Below are positions 25,531-34,659 of a DNA stretch of 47,634 bases, in pieces. Under the pieces are notes generated by a model, which saw only the letters and a list, made by a program, of their open reading frames with translations, was not told the origin of the DNA and searched no databases. Within the stretch, counting starts at the first letter, position 1. Each line of letters begins with the position of its first letter. The position numbers and the translations under genes are program-made. Source of the DNA: Rikenellaceae bacterium (GTDB lineage: Bacteria > Bacteroidota > Bacteroidia > Bacteroidales > Rikenellaceae); the NCBI GenBank assembly GCA_030529085.1, contig JAUMXM010000012.1, positions 1-47,634 of the forward strand, read 5' to 3'.

Positions 25531-25698
25531 TTGTAGCCATACAGACCAAAACTCCACCTTTTTACCTACTAAGGATTTAAAAGCAACGGGGTTCGATTTT
25601 ATCGCTCATTGCGCTACTCAATGGTCGAAAATTGTCCGATTTCACCCTACCATACGGGTAATTATACCTAAAAATGCACAAAAACGAAAAAATAAGTA
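25531..25698. other. AT-rich intergenic stretch
   Basis: Part of the 400-nt gap between the DUF2851 gene and the 59-residue peptide gene. Apart from the terminator, palindrome, promoter and leader listed separately, I see no gene or RNA here. Confidence 0.6.
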
Positions 25699-25710
25699 CT
25701 AAATATTTAG
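25699..25710. promoter_or_regulatory. 12-bp perfect palindrome overlapping the -33 region
   Basis: CTAAATATTTAG is its own reverse complement and covers the -33 position of the downstream promoter, a place where a dimeric regulator could bind. It could also be chance in AT-rich DNA. Confidence 0.35.
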
Positions 25711-25738
25711 CTATTTCGGATTTTTTAGTATAACTTTG
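25707..25738 (+). promoter_or_regulatory. promoter of the peptide-fimbrillin module
   Basis: TAACTTTG (25731-25738) is a perfect -7 match. Exactly 20 nt upstream stands TTAG (25707-25710) in place of TTTG. Transcription would begin near 25744 and give a leader of about 110 nt. Confidence 0.6.
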
Positions 25739-25742
25739 TCGT

Positions 25743-25810
25743 GAAGTGGCTCTAATAGGCTCGCACGGTGCGCGCGTAAGCGTCGATACGCACCTACGCG
25801 AGAGCGCTTC
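25743..25810 (+). ncRNA. folded GC-rich 5' leader
   Basis: A GC-rich island inside AT-rich DNA, starting about where transcription should begin. The outer arms GAAG..GCTCT (25743-25753) and AGAGCGCTTC (25801-25810) pair with one bulge. Inside, GGTGCG (25767-25772) pairs with CGCACC (25789-25794). CGCGTA (25773-25778) can instead pair with TACGCG (25795-25800), so two mutually exclusive inner folds are possible. It matches no riboswitch class I recognise. Confidence 0.4.
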
Positions 25811-25854
25811 CGACCCAAGAAGAAGAGACGTAATAACAATAAAAAAATAACACG

Positions 25855-26034
25855 ATGAACAAGAAAGTGTATCAAACGCCCCAAACCGAGATGGTTCGGG
25901 TGTTGACCGAAGGGACCTTTGCGGCATCGGTTGTGGACAACACAACCTCCGACAAAATTCAGACCACGGGCCACGCTATCGACGAGTATACCGATAGCAC
26001 AGGTTCAAGTTGGAACAATGGCGAGTGGCAATAA
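25855..26034 (+). CDS. 59-residue small protein upstream of the fimbrillin gene
   Basis: A short gene, ATG 25855 to TAA 26034. The product begins MNKKVYQTPQTEMVRVLTE and ends DSTGSSWNNGEWQ; it has no signal peptide or membrane segment. The layout (basic start, YxxPxxE-like core, E..FAAS stretch, acidic Gly/Asn/Trp-rich tail) resembles small uncharacterised Bacteroidales proteins often found before fimbrillin or other surface genes. It is GC-rich with neighbour-like codon use, lies 27 nt before the lipoprotein start, and shares its promoter. Function unknown; a regulatory, chaperone-like or secreted peptide role is only a guess. Confidence 0.7.
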   Translation: MNKKVYQTPQTEMVRVLTEGTFAASVVDNTTSDKIQTTGHAIDEYTDSTGSSWNNGEWQ

Positions 26035-26046
26035 TCAACAAAAATC

Positions 26047-26053
26047 AAGGAGG
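26047..26053 (+). promoter_or_regulatory. strong Shine-Dalgarno that sets the fimbrillin start
   Basis: AAGGAGG lies 2 nt before ATG 26056 but 8 nt before ATG 26062. The spacing favours 26062 as the real start. Confidence 0.65.
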
Positions 26054-26061
26054 AAATGAGT

Positions 26062-28452
26062 ATGAAACAGCTATACAAATTTGCGGCCTGTGCATTTGCC
26101 GCTATGCTCCTCGTAAATTGTACGAACGATAATTTGGAGCAGCCTGTGACGCCCCCTGCCCAGGTGGGTGACGAAATTATGTTTGGTGGTCGTGCCGGTT
26201 TTGCCAGCGACGAGCCCTCGTCGCGTACCGAGTACAGTGGCAAGGATTACACGGTCGATGGCCAGAAATACGAATTGATCAACTGGATTGCCGACGATAA
26301 GGTCGAGATCTACTCGCCCACGACGAGCAACGGCAAGAACGCCCACTACAACGTGGTGAGCAACGGCCAGGACTACAAGGAGGGTGATCAGAACGACTAC
26401 GCCTACCTGACCCGCATCGGCGATTCGAGTCTGCAGTGGGCCGATGCCGGAGTGCACACCTTCTATGCAGCCTACCCCTCGCAGCTCATGTTCCAGGAGC
26501 CCACCACGGTGGATATGGGCTTCTCGATGACCCCGAAGGACGACAACGTCGAGTTGGCAGGTACGATTCCCGACTACCAGGCACCCATCAAGGTTGTTGA
26601 GGTAGCTACGGGTTACGAGGCCAAGCCCGACATGCGCTACGCCTACATGGTTGCCGGCTCGAAGGCAACGGCTGCTGACGGTGTTGTCGGCCTGACCTTT
26701 ATGCCGATCGTAACAGCCATGGAGGTTGAGCTCGCCTTCAACCCGGGCGAAGAGGATGAAACCAGCATCATGATTGGTGAGATTCTGGTTAAGAGCAGCT
26801 CGAAGCCGTTGGCCGGTCCCTTCACCGCCACGATGACGCCCTCGAACTGGAATGGCACGACGATCACCTCGATTCCTGATTGTACGGTTCCCGAGGGTGC
26901 TACCACGAGCAAAGCAATCACGGTTTCGACCTACATCAACGGCCAGCCCGTGAAACTCACGACGGGTCAGTCGCTCAAATTCACGGTCTTCATGCTCCCC
27001 AACCAGGACATCACCGACCTGTCGATTGCCATCTCGGATACGGGTGCCACCTTCCGCGAGCACGCCTTGACGGGTCTGACCATCAAGAAGCAGCGCAAGT
27101 CGCGTGTGAAGCAGCTCCAGCTCCCGACCGCCACGTTTGAAATGGATGCGTCGAACTGGATGAAGGAGCTCAAGGAGAGAAAGCCCGAGATCTCGATGCG
27201 CCGCCTCTCGTTGCCGGGCACCGGTGGCTCATTCTCCTACAACTACACGGGTAGCAACAAAAAATACTACCAGTCGCAGACCCTCAACCTGGACGACCAG
27301 TGGAAGATGGGTATTCGCGCCTACGAGGTAATCGTAGACCGCCCGAGTAGAGCAAACACCTCGCTCGGTGGCGAGGATGTTCGTTGCAACAACGAGTCTG
27401 TGGGTGTTACGTTCAACGATGTAATCAACACCTTGGCCACGAAAGTGAGCGCCAATCCCGAGGAGTGTGCCGTAGTTATCCTCACCTACCAGCCGCGAGG
27501 AGGTTGGACTACCCCTGCTCGTCGTGCAGATAACTTTGCCGGCAGCCTCAATACGTGGTACAATGCATACACCAACAAGGGTGTGTTCCTGAAGTACACC
27601 CCCGATTTAAAGCTGAAGAATGCAGGTGGCAAGATCATGATCCTGGTGCGCATGAACCAGACCGACGAGCCGGAGGGTGGTAATAGGGAACGAGCTCGAG
27701 AATATTTTGCTGCCGGTTGCGAAACCCTTAAGGGTACCCCCTTCGTGATTATCGACGGTTGCGGTACGGGTAAAGATCGCTGGGGTGCGCGCGGCTACAA
27801 GCGCGACGGCGTCACCTTCCCGCACATCAGCAACGACTATAGCGGTGCCAATGTGTTCGAGAACTTTATGAGCACCGCCGCCACCAACTACCCCTTTGCC
27901 TCGACGAGCGGCTATGCCACCTCGCATACGATGATCTACGACCGCACCTCCTACACGCTGACGCGTCCCGGCCTGGGCGAGGCCGCCAACTTCGGCTTTG
28001 CAACGGCCGACGAGAGCGTAACGTGCTACTACCAGGAGTGGCAGCGCGTGGTACCTGCATCGGCTCAATACGGCAGCTACTACTGGTTTGAGTCCTACAC
28101 CGAGAAGTTGGACAACGCCAACACGACCTACGACCTGGCTGTCGACGACAATCCGGATTACCAAAGCTACATCTTTGTAAACTCGCTCTGCGGTTACATG
28201 GTGGTTACGGGCTACAGCGATAGCTACACCTACAGTACCGGCTCGACGTATGGTGGCTCGGGTGGTGACATCAAGGCCTTGGCCGACAAGATCACGCCCG
28301 ACTTCTACGCCCACGTATTGGACCGCAGTCTGGACAACACGACCGGCCCGACGGGTATCGTGCTGATGGACTACGTAAGCAAAGACCCCAACGCAGGTGG
28401 CGCGTATGCCCTGCCGGGTCTGATTATCGCCAACAACCTCAAATCGAAATAA
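26062..28452 (+). CDS. fimbrillin-domain lipoprotein fused to a degenerate PI-PLC-like barrel
   Basis: A 796-residue predicted lipoprotein (MKQLYKFAACAFAAMLLVNC, lipobox Cys20). Residues about 35-355 are fimbrillin-like (Mfa1/FimA superfamily: SSRTEYS, YELINWIADDKVEIYSP, VHTFYAAYP). Residues about 366-796 follow the PI-specific phospholipase C X-domain from end to end: WMKEL..., SLPGTGGS for SIPGTHDS, DQWKMGIRAYEV for the GIRxxDIR strand, TFNDVIN, NAGGKIMILVRMN for the RGKIVLL strand, and a final VLMDYVS...LIIANN. Both catalytic His are absent: the first is Gly388 (its partner Asp is Gly389) and the second lies in a Cys-Asn-Asn stretch. Only the late Asp (D770) persists. A binding or structural role, perhaps adhesin or pilus-like, is more likely than lipid cleavage. 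Confidence 0.8.
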   Translation: MKQLYKFAACAFAAMLLVNCTNDNLEQPVTPPAQVGDEIMFGGRAGFASDEPSSRTEYSGKDYTVDGQKYELINWIADDKVEIYSPTTSNGKNAHYNVVSNGQDYKEGDQNDYAYLTRIGDSSLQWADAGVHTFYAAYPSQLMFQEPTTVDMGFSMTPKDDNVELAGTIPDYQAPIKVVEVATGYEAKPDMRYAYMVAGSKATAADGVVGLTFMPIVTAMEVELAFNPGEEDETSIMIGEILVKSSSKPLAGPFTATMTPSNWNGTTITSIPDCTVPEGATTSKAITVSTYINGQPVKLTTGQSLKFTVFMLPNQDITDLSIAISDTGATFREHALTGLTIKKQRKSRVKQLQLPTATFEMDASNWMKELKERKPEISMRRLSLPGTGGSFSYNYTGSNKKYYQSQTLNLDDQWKMGIRAYEVIVDRPSRANTSLGGEDVRCNNESVGVTFNDVINTLATKVSANPEECAVVILTYQPRGGWTTPARRADNFAGSLNTWYNAYTNKGVFLKYTPDLKLKNAGGKIMILVRMNQTDEPEGGNRERAREYFAAGCETLKGTPFVIIDGCGTGKDRWGARGYKRDGVTFPHISNDYSGANVFENFMSTAATNYPFASTSGYATSHTMIYDRTSYTLTRPGLGEAANFGFATADESVTCYYQEWQRVVPASAQYGSYYWFESYTEKLDNANTTYDLAVDDNPDYQSYIFVNSLCGYMVVTGYSDSYTYSTGSTYGGSGGDIKALADKITPDFYAHVLDRSLDNTTGPTGIVLMDYVSKDPNAGGAYALPGLIIANNLKSK

Positions 28453-28478
28453 GATTTGACGACACACACAAAAAAAGA

Positions 28479-28503
28479 CGAGGCCTTCGGGTCTCGTTTT
28501 TTT
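28479..28503 (+). terminator. terminator of the fimbrillin module
   Basis: CGAGGCC (28479-28485), tetraloop TTCG, GGTCTCG (28490-28496), then seven T: a canonical intrinsic terminator 26 nt after the stop. Confidence 0.9.
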
Positions 28504-28577
28504 ATCCCCCGAGCGCAACAACCGTGCATCGCAACCCCTTATTCGCTGCCTGAAAGGGGGTTATCGGCCGCAGCGAT

Positions 28578-28608
28578 TTTGTTTTCTCGCAAATTGTCCC
28601 TATCTTTG
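28578..28608 (+). promoter_or_regulatory. promoter of secA
   Basis: TTTG (28578-28581), 19-nt spacer, TATCTTTG (28601-28608): full match to the Bacteroidetes consensus, 42 nt before the secA ATG. Confidence 0.8.
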
Positions 28609-28650
28609 GAGGATTTATAGCCTATACGCAAAAAAACAGAGAATTTCAAT

Positions 28651-31600
28651 ATGGATATTTTAGCAAGTGCCATTAAATTTTTGTTCGGCTCGAAGGCCGA
28701 CAAAGATCGCAAAGAGATCGAGCCCTACATCGCCAAAATCAAGGCCGTGTACCCCTCGATCGAGTGCCTCACCAACGACGAGCTCCGCGCTCGCAGCGAG
28801 GCCCTCAAGCAGAAAATTGCCGACTACATCGCCGCAGACGAGGAGCGCGTAGCCTCGCTCAAAGTGAACCTCGAGAAGCCCGAAACGGCCCTCTCGGAGA
28901 AGGAGAAGCTCTCGAAGGAGATCGACTCGCTCATCAAGCGCATCGACGAGAAGATCGAGGTGGTGTTGGACGAGATTCTGCCCGAGGCATTCGCCATCAT
29001 GAAGGATACGGCGCGCCGCTTCGCCCAAAACGAGACGGTGGTGGTAACAGCTACCGACTTCGACCGCAACCTGGCCGCCGAGAAGGAGTTCGTCACCATC
29101 GAGGGCGACAAGGCAATCTACCAAAACCACTGGATTGCAGGCGGCAACGACCTGAAGTGGGATATGGTCCACTACGATGTACAGCTCTTTGGTGGTGTGG
29201 TACTCCACAAGGGTAAGATCGCCGAGATGGCAACCGGTGAGGGTAAGACGCTCGTCGCTACGCTCCCCGTATTCCTCAACGCCCTGGCTCGCAAGGGTGT
29301 GCACGTGGTGACGGTGAACAACTACCTGGCTAAGCGTGACTCGGAGTGGATGGGCCCGATGTACCAATTCCACGGCCTCTCGGTGGCTTGTATCGACGAT
29401 ACGCAGCCCAACTCGGATGCCCGCCGCCGCGCCTACATGGCCGACATCACCTTCGGTACGAACAACGAGTATGGCTTCGACTACCTGCGCGACAACATGG
29501 CATCGTCGACAACCGACCTCGTGCAGCGCAAGCACCACTATGCCATTGTCGATGAGGTCGACTCGGTATTGATCGACGACGCCCGTACGCCGCTCATCAT
29601 CTCGGGTCCCGTACCCAAGGGCGATGACCAGCTCTTCGAGGAGTATCGTCCCGCCATCGACCACCTCTACAACCTGCAGAAGAACCTCGTGACGGGTCTG
29701 CTGGCCGAGGCACGCAAGCTCATCGCCGAGGGCAACGAGGTGGATGGCGGTGTGAAGCTCTACCGCACGCACAAGGGTCTGCCGAAGTACAAGCCGCTGA
29801 TTAAGTTCCTCTCGGAGCAGGGCGTGAAGGTGCTCATGCAGAAGACCGAGAACATCTACATGCAGGACAACAACCGCCGCATGCCCGAGATCACCGACGA
29901 GCTCTTCTTCGTCATCGACGAGAAGCTCAACACGGTGGAGCTGACCGACAAGGGTCACGAGGCACTCTCGCGCTACTTCAACGAGGATGGATTCTTCGTG
30001 CTGCCCGACATCGGCTCGGAGGTTGCCGAGATCGAAAAGAGCGAGCTCACGGCCGAGGAGCGTGCCACGAAGCGTGATGCGGTGATCAACGAGTACTCGA
30101 TCAAGTCGGAGCGCGTACACACCGTACACCAGCTCCTGAAGGCCTACGCGATGTTCGAGAAGGATGTCGAGTATGTCGTAATGGACAACAAGGTGAAGAT
30201 TGTCGATGAGCAGACGGGCCGTATCTTGGAGGGTCGCCGCTACTCAGACGGTCTGCACCAGGCCATCGAGGCCAAGGAGCGCGTGAAGGTCGAGGCTGCC
30301 ACGCAGACCTTCGCCACCATCACGCTGCAGAACTACTTCCGCATGTACCACAAGCTGGCCGGTATGACCGGTACGGCCGAGACGGAGGCATCGGAGTTCT
30401 GGTCGATCTACAAGCTCGACGTAGTGGTGATTCCCACGAACCGCCCCATCCTGCGCCACGACCGCGAGGATCTGATCTACAAGACCACGCGCGAGAAGTA
30501 CAACGCCGTCATCGAGGAGATCGTGAAGCTCGTCGGCGAGGGTCGCCCCGTGCTGGTGGGTACCACCTCGGTCGAGATTTCAGAGCTCTTGAGCCGCATG
30601 CTCAAGATTCGCGGCATCAAGCATAACGTACTGAACGCCAAGCAGCACGCCCTCGAGGCACAGGTTGTTGCCGAGGCAGGTCGCTCGGGTCAGGTGACCA
30701 TCGCCACCAACATGGCCGGTCGTGGTACCGATATCAAGCTCACGCCCGAGGTGAAGGAGGCCGGAGGTCTGGCCATCATCGGTACGGAGCGCCACGAGAG
30801 CCGTCGTGTCGACCGCCAGCTGCGCGGTCGTTCGGGTCGCCAGGGTGACCCCGGTTCGTCGCAGTTCTTCGTATCGCTCGAAGACAACCTGATGCGTCTG
30901 TTCGGCTCGGAGCGCATCGCCCGCATGATGGACTCGATGGGTCACCAGGAGGGCGAGGCTATTCAGGCCGGCATGATGTCGAAGGCAATCGAGCGCGCCC
31001 AGAAGAAGGTCGAGGAGAATCACTTCGGTGTGCGTAAGCGCCTCCTGGAGTACGACGACGTAATGAACTCGCAGCGCGAGGTGATCTACTCGCGTCGCCG
31101 CAACGCCCTCTATGGCGAGCGCATCGAGATCGACCTGAACAACATCATGTACGACTACGCCGAGAACTTCCTCGAGACGAACAAGGGTATCGAGTTCGAG
31201 GACTTCCGCTTCGAGCTGATTCGCGAGGTGGCCGTCGAGCCCTCGTTCACGGCCGAGGCCTACAACAAGGCCAAGGATGACGAGCTCGTGGAGTGGATCG
31301 TGAAGGATATTCGCACGGCGATGGGTCGTCGCGCCAAGGCTGCTGCCGACCTCGTACGCCCCACCATGGAGCGCATCTACGAGGATCGCAAGGATCAGCT
31401 CGACACGAAGATGTACTTCCCGCTCACGAACGGCCACCTGGGCTACAACGTTCCCGTCGTACTGCAGAAGTGCAAGGATACGGATGGCGCCGAGATCTAC
31501 AACGTATTCTCGAAGGTGGTGATGTTCACCACGATCGACGATGCTTGGCGTGAGCACCTGCGCGAGATGGACGACCTGCGCCAGAGCGTGCAGAACGCCA

Positions 31601-31938
31601 CCTACGAGCAGAAAGACCCGCTGCTGATCTACAAGTTCGAGTCGTTCGGCCTGTTCCAGAAGATGCTCACGAAGGTCAACCGAGACACGCTGGCCATCCT
31701 CTGCAAGTCGTATGTGCCCGTCAATGACCAGCGCGCCGAGAATGCCGCTCGTCAGCAGCGCGCCAAGGTCGATGTGAACAAGCTCCAAGCCTCGCGCATG
31801 CAGGCGGCCGCCCAGGCGGGTCAGGCCGAGAAGGAGAAGCCGATGCCGATCCACGTCGAGAAGAAGGTGGGTCGCAACGATCCCTGCCCCTGCGGCTCGG
31901 GCAAGAAGTACAAAAATTGCCACGGCAAAGGCATGTAA
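28651..31938 (+). CDS. secA: preprotein translocase ATPase SecA
   Basis: Motor that pushes unfolded preproteins through SecYEG. Its 1095 residues are long compared with E. coli but usual for Bacteroidetes, owing to insertions such as the Lys/Glu-rich stretch at about residues 60-110. Seen: Walker A GEGKT at 196-200 ([14 protein letters not shown]), [19 protein letters not shown] (Walker B and linker), motif VI region [18 protein letters not shown], the helical scaffold with YDDVMNSQR, and a C-terminal SEC-C zinc site (C1079, C1081, C1090, H1091). It serves the many exported proteins of this window. Confidence 0.98.
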   Translation: MDILASAIKFLFGSKADKDRKEIEPYIAKIKAVYPSIECLTNDELRARSEALKQKIADYIAADEERVASLKVNLEKPETALSEKEKLSKEIDSLIKRIDEKIEVVLDEILPEAFAIMKDTARRFAQNETVVVTATDFDRNLAAEKEFVTIEGDKAIYQNHWIAGGNDLKWDMVHYDVQLFGGVVLHKGKIAEMATGEGKTLVATLPVFLNALARKGVHVVTVNNYLAKRDSEWMGPMYQFHGLSVACIDDTQPNSDARRRAYMADITFGTNNEYGFDYLRDNMASSTTDLVQRKHHYAIVDEVDSVLIDDARTPLIISGPVPKGDDQLFEEYRPAIDHLYNLQKNLVTGLLAEARKLIAEGNEVDGGVKLYRTHKGLPKYKPLIKFLSEQGVKVLMQKTENIYMQDNNRRMPEITDELFFVIDEKLNTVELTDKGHEALSRYFNEDGFFVLPDIGSEVAEIEKSELTAEERATKRDAVINEYSIKSERVHTVHQLLKAYAMFEKDVEYVVMDNKVKIVDEQTGRILEGRRYSDGLHQAIEAKERVKVEAATQTFATITLQNYFRMYHKLAGMTGTAETEASEFWSIYKLDVVVIPTNRPILRHDREDLIYKTTREKYNAVIEEIVKLVGEGRPVLVGTTSVEISELLSRMLKIRGIKHNVLNAKQHALEAQVVAEAGRSGQVTIATNMAGRGTDIKLTPEVKEAGGLAIIGTERHESRRVDRQLRGRSGRQGDPGSSQFFVSLEDNLMRLFGSERIARMMDSMGHQEGEAIQAGMMSKAIERAQKKVEENHFGVRKRLLEYDDVMNSQREVIYSRRRNALYGERIEIDLNNIMYDYAENFLETNKGIEFEDFRFELIREVAVEPSFTAEAYNKAKDDELVEWIVKDIRTAMGRRAKAAADLVRPTMERIYEDRKDQLDTKMYFPLTNGHLGYNVPVVLQKCKDTDGAEIYNVFSKVVMFTTIDDAWREHLREMDDLRQSVQNATYEQKDPLLIYKFESFGLFQKMLTKVNRDTLAILCKSYVPVNDQRAENAARQQRAKVDVNKLQASRMQAAAQAGQAEKEKPMPIHVEKKVGRNDPCPCGSGKKYKNCHGKGM

Positions 31939-31985
31939 ACGAGAGGGTAAAGAGGGCTCTTTCCTCTTTCTAAAAATCTACAACT

Positions 31986-32414
31986 ATGGGTTACGCCGAA
32001 GAGAAACAGCGACAGCTCGATATTCGCTACCTGAAGATGGCCCGCATTTGGGCCGAGAACTCCTACTGCGTGCGTCGCAAGGTGGGAGCACTGATCGTGA
32101 AGGATAAGATGATCATCTCGGATGGTTACAACGGCACCCCCTCGGGCTTCGAGAACATCTGCGAGGACGAGGAGGGCAAGACAAAGGCCTATGTGCTCCA
32201 CGCCGAGGCCAACGCCATTACGAAGGTCGCCAAGTCGGCCAACAACTGCGACGGCTCGACCCTCTACATCACCGCCGCCCCCTGCATCGAGTGCTCGAAA
32301 CTCATCATCCAGGCGGGTATCAAGCGTGTGGTCTACGCCGAGGCCTACCGCTCGGAGGATGGCATCAACCTGCTGAAGCGTGTCGGCATCGAATGCGTGC
32401 AATACGACGTGTAG
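31986..32414 (+). CDS. dCMP deaminase family protein
   Basis: Zinc-dependent cytidine/deoxycytidylate deaminase; the best match is dCMP deaminase, which forms dUMP for thymidylate synthesis. Seen in 142 residues: metal His and catalytic Glu in LHAEANAITK and the Cys pair in APCIECSKLI, plus the N-terminal RKVGALIVKD strand. It is 47 nt after secA and before a strong terminator; ComEB-type annotation is an alternative name for the same family. Confidence 0.92.
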   Translation: MGYAEEKQRQLDIRYLKMARIWAENSYCVRRKVGALIVKDKMIISDGYNGTPSGFENICEDEEGKTKAYVLHAEANAITKVAKSANNCDGSTLYITAAPCIECSKLIIQAGIKRVVYAEAYRSEDGINLLKRVGIECVQYDV

Positions 32415-32440
32415 AGGCACCGACAACCTCAACAACAGAA

Positions 32441-32470
32441 GGAGCGCGAGTGAACTACTCGCGCTCCTTT
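32441..32470. terminator. terminator between the dCMP deaminase and GH-A genes
   Basis: Perfect 11-bp stem GGAGCGCGAGT (32441-32451) / ACTCGCGCTCC (32457-32467), then TTT. It lies between convergent genes. Confidence 0.75.
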
Positions 32471-32487
32471 GTTATATGTTCGGCCCC

Positions 32488-34641
32488 TTAAAAGAGGATC
32501 TCGGCTCGCTCCACCTCGACTCCCTTCGGCGTTGCAGGGTCGGCATAATCCTCGCCACGGAGCGAGAAGTAGAGATTCTCGACCTCGGACCAATCGATCG
32601 CCGCACCCGTACCACCAAAGTCGGGACGGTAGTAGGGGCTGATGCCGGGCCAATCCTGCGGTAGCTGGGGCGCCTTATCGGCCTTGAAGGCACTGATGGG
32701 CACCTCGATCGACTGCCACTGCTCGCTGATGGCCACCTCGGCACTCCAAGCACCGTTGTCCGACTCGTTCAAGCAGAGGCGCATGAGCTGCGTTGTGGGG
32801 CTCAAAGCGCGCACCTTCAAGCGAATAGCTCGCGGCTTTCCGCCCATCATCCGCACCTGCTCGATCTTATCACCGATGTAGTGCTGCGCCGAAATATCGG
32901 CCGGGAACCAATACGCCTCCTTCGGGCTCAAATCCTCGGTATAGAGGCGCAGGTTACCCCTCTCGGAGGGGCGATTGTCGTAATTCACACTAAAGAAGCC
33001 ACCACGCGTAAAGAGCAACGTGGGGTAATCCTCGCGCGGGCTGAAAAGCCCCAAAGAGGCCTCCTGCGGTGCGCTATCAAGGTGGTAGACAACATCGCCC
33101 GTTCGCTCGAAGCCGCGACGCGTGAGGTGGTAGATACCCGGAGTCAGCTCCGCCTCGACAAGACCCACATGAGGGAGGTTGACACGCACGTGTTGCGCCC
33201 CCTCATCGAGGGTAAAGACCTGACGATCGAGGCTCGGCCACTTGAAGGGGTCATCGAGTTGAATCACGGCAGGATAGAGCTCTAACTGCCACGACTTATC
33301 CTCAAGACGGTCGAGGAAATAGATGCTCTCACCCGCAACCGAAGCGACCGACGAGCTACCCACACCCGCCAGATGGCGCAAGAGCGAAGCATCGATGTGG
33401 AGCGTGTCGGGCATCGAATTGGTGTAGAGCAGCGTCTCACCGTCGTAGTAGATGCTGCGGTTATCCTTCGGATCGACGGCAATATTGCCAAAGTAGTTGT
33501 TCGCAGGATAGGTACCCCAATCGCGGCCACGCTCCAGCGTCGCCATACCCTTCACGGCAATCATGGCCGAAACAGCCTTCTTGGGGGTGTAGACCATATT
33601 GAGCAGGTGGGTCTGCCAGCCGAGGTTCCAGGCCGCCGTGCCGATAAAGTCGTAGGAGAACATCGCCGCCCACTGCACCCCACCCTCGCGGAACTCGCGC
33701 ACCTGGGCCGGATACATATAGGAGCAGGTCAAATCGGGGGCATCGAACTCATAGACGAACTTCGAACGGGCACCCACATCGACCTTTTTCATCGGGGTAT
33801 AATCGTTGACATAGGTCAGGTAGTTACCCTCGAGCGTGTAGCCGTGGTTGAGCTGCGTGGGATACCAGCCGTAGGTCGCCGCCTGTGCCTTCGAGCCAAC
33901 CAGCGCAGGTGCCATGTAGAAGTTCTCCGAGAGGTTGTAGGCCACAATCTTCTCGCACCCTGCAGCACGGATTGCATCGGTCATCGCGTCGATGTAGGCG
34001 CGAATCTCATCGTTGCGTCCCATGATGCGCGAAGGTTCGTTGAGAATCTCGACCGCGATGATGTGGGGCTCCTCCTTGTAGAGGCGCTTCGTATAGCGGT
34101 TGCGGTAGTTGAGGAACTGCGTCATGTAGTTCTGCTGGGCACGAATGGCCGCCGAATCGAAGGTGAGCTCCGATTTCGGATAGTGGGCCGCAAAGCCGGG
34201 GAGGTTCTTATCGCCATCGGGCCACCAGGCGGCATGGCCCACCGTGGGCGAGAAGAGCATCAGGATTCCTCGCTCCGAGGCGCGCCACACGAGGTAGTCC
34301 AGCAGGTCGAGGTGTTCGTTGTCGAGCAGGTTACCCTCCTTGTCAGAGTTCTCCCAATCGCCCCAGAACGAAAGGCGCACGGCACGGAAACCCATACGGG
34401 CGAAGTGAGCCATATCGATATCGATCATTCGTTTCTTCTCCGCAAGCGTAGGGGCCACGCGGTGGGCCGCACGGTAATCCGAGGCCGAGGGGAGGCAATA
34501 ATTAGCACCAAAGACACCTACCTCGCGGTTGTTCTCCGTATAACGGATCACACCCTGCTCATCTTGATAGACAAGCTCCTGCGCCGAAAGGCCCGAGACC
34601 CACACAAGGGCCAAGAGCCTACATAGATATTTGAGTTTCAT
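32488..34641 (-). CDS. secreted clan GH-A glycoside hydrolase (GH5-like)
   Basis: Exported protein of 717 residues; signal MKLKYLCRLLALVWVSGLSA. The N-terminal TIM barrel (about 35-390) has GFRAVRLSFWGDW, the acid/base Glu202 in VEILNEPS, and a likely nucleophile Glu298 in KFVYEFDAPD, both where clan GH-A puts them. The C-terminal part (about 410-717) is beta-rich and holds a carbohydrate-binding-like region near QWQSIEVPISAFK. The exact GH family and substrate cannot be told by eye. It is last in a tight run M23-ispD-PH-like-GH, 18 nt after its neighbour, so it probably shares their promoter rather than being part of a sugar-induced locus. Confidence 0.8.
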   Translation of the reverse strand: MKLKYLCRLLALVWVSGLSAQELVYQDEQGVIRYTENNREVGVFGANYCLPSASDYRAAHRVAPTLAEKKRMIDIDMAHFARMGFRAVRLSFWGDWENSDKEGNLLDNEHLDLLDYLVWRASERGILMLFSPTVGHAAWWPDGDKNLPGFAAHYPKSELTFDSAAIRAQQNYMTQFLNYRNRYTKRLYKEEPHIIAVEILNEPSRIMGRNDEIRAYIDAMTDAIRAAGCEKIVAYNLSENFYMAPALVGSKAQAATYGWYPTQLNHGYTLEGNYLTYVNDYTPMKKVDVGARSKFVYEFDAPDLTCSYMYPAQVREFREGGVQWAAMFSYDFIGTAAWNLGWQTHLLNMVYTPKKAVSAMIAVKGMATLERGRDWGTYPANNYFGNIAVDPKDNRSIYYDGETLLYTNSMPDTLHIDASLLRHLAGVGSSSVASVAGESIYFLDRLEDKSWQLELYPAVIQLDDPFKWPSLDRQVFTLDEGAQHVRVNLPHVGLVEAELTPGIYHLTRRGFERTGDVVYHLDSAPQEASLGLFSPREDYPTLLFTRGGFFSVNYDNRPSERGNLRLYTEDLSPKEAYWFPADISAQHYIGDKIEQVRMMGGKPRAIRLKVRALSPTTQLMRLCLNESDNGAWSAEVAISEQWQSIEVPISAFKADKAPQLPQDWPGISPYYRPDFGGTGAAIDWSEVENLYFSLRGEDYADPATPKGVEVERAEILF

Positions 34642-34659
34642 ATAGATGGGATTATAGGT

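Noticed and set aside
25493..25702. 69-codon plus-strand frame after the DUF2851 gene
   Set aside because: It covers a terminator hairpin and AT-rich spacer, with no ribosome-binding site and no recognisable product.
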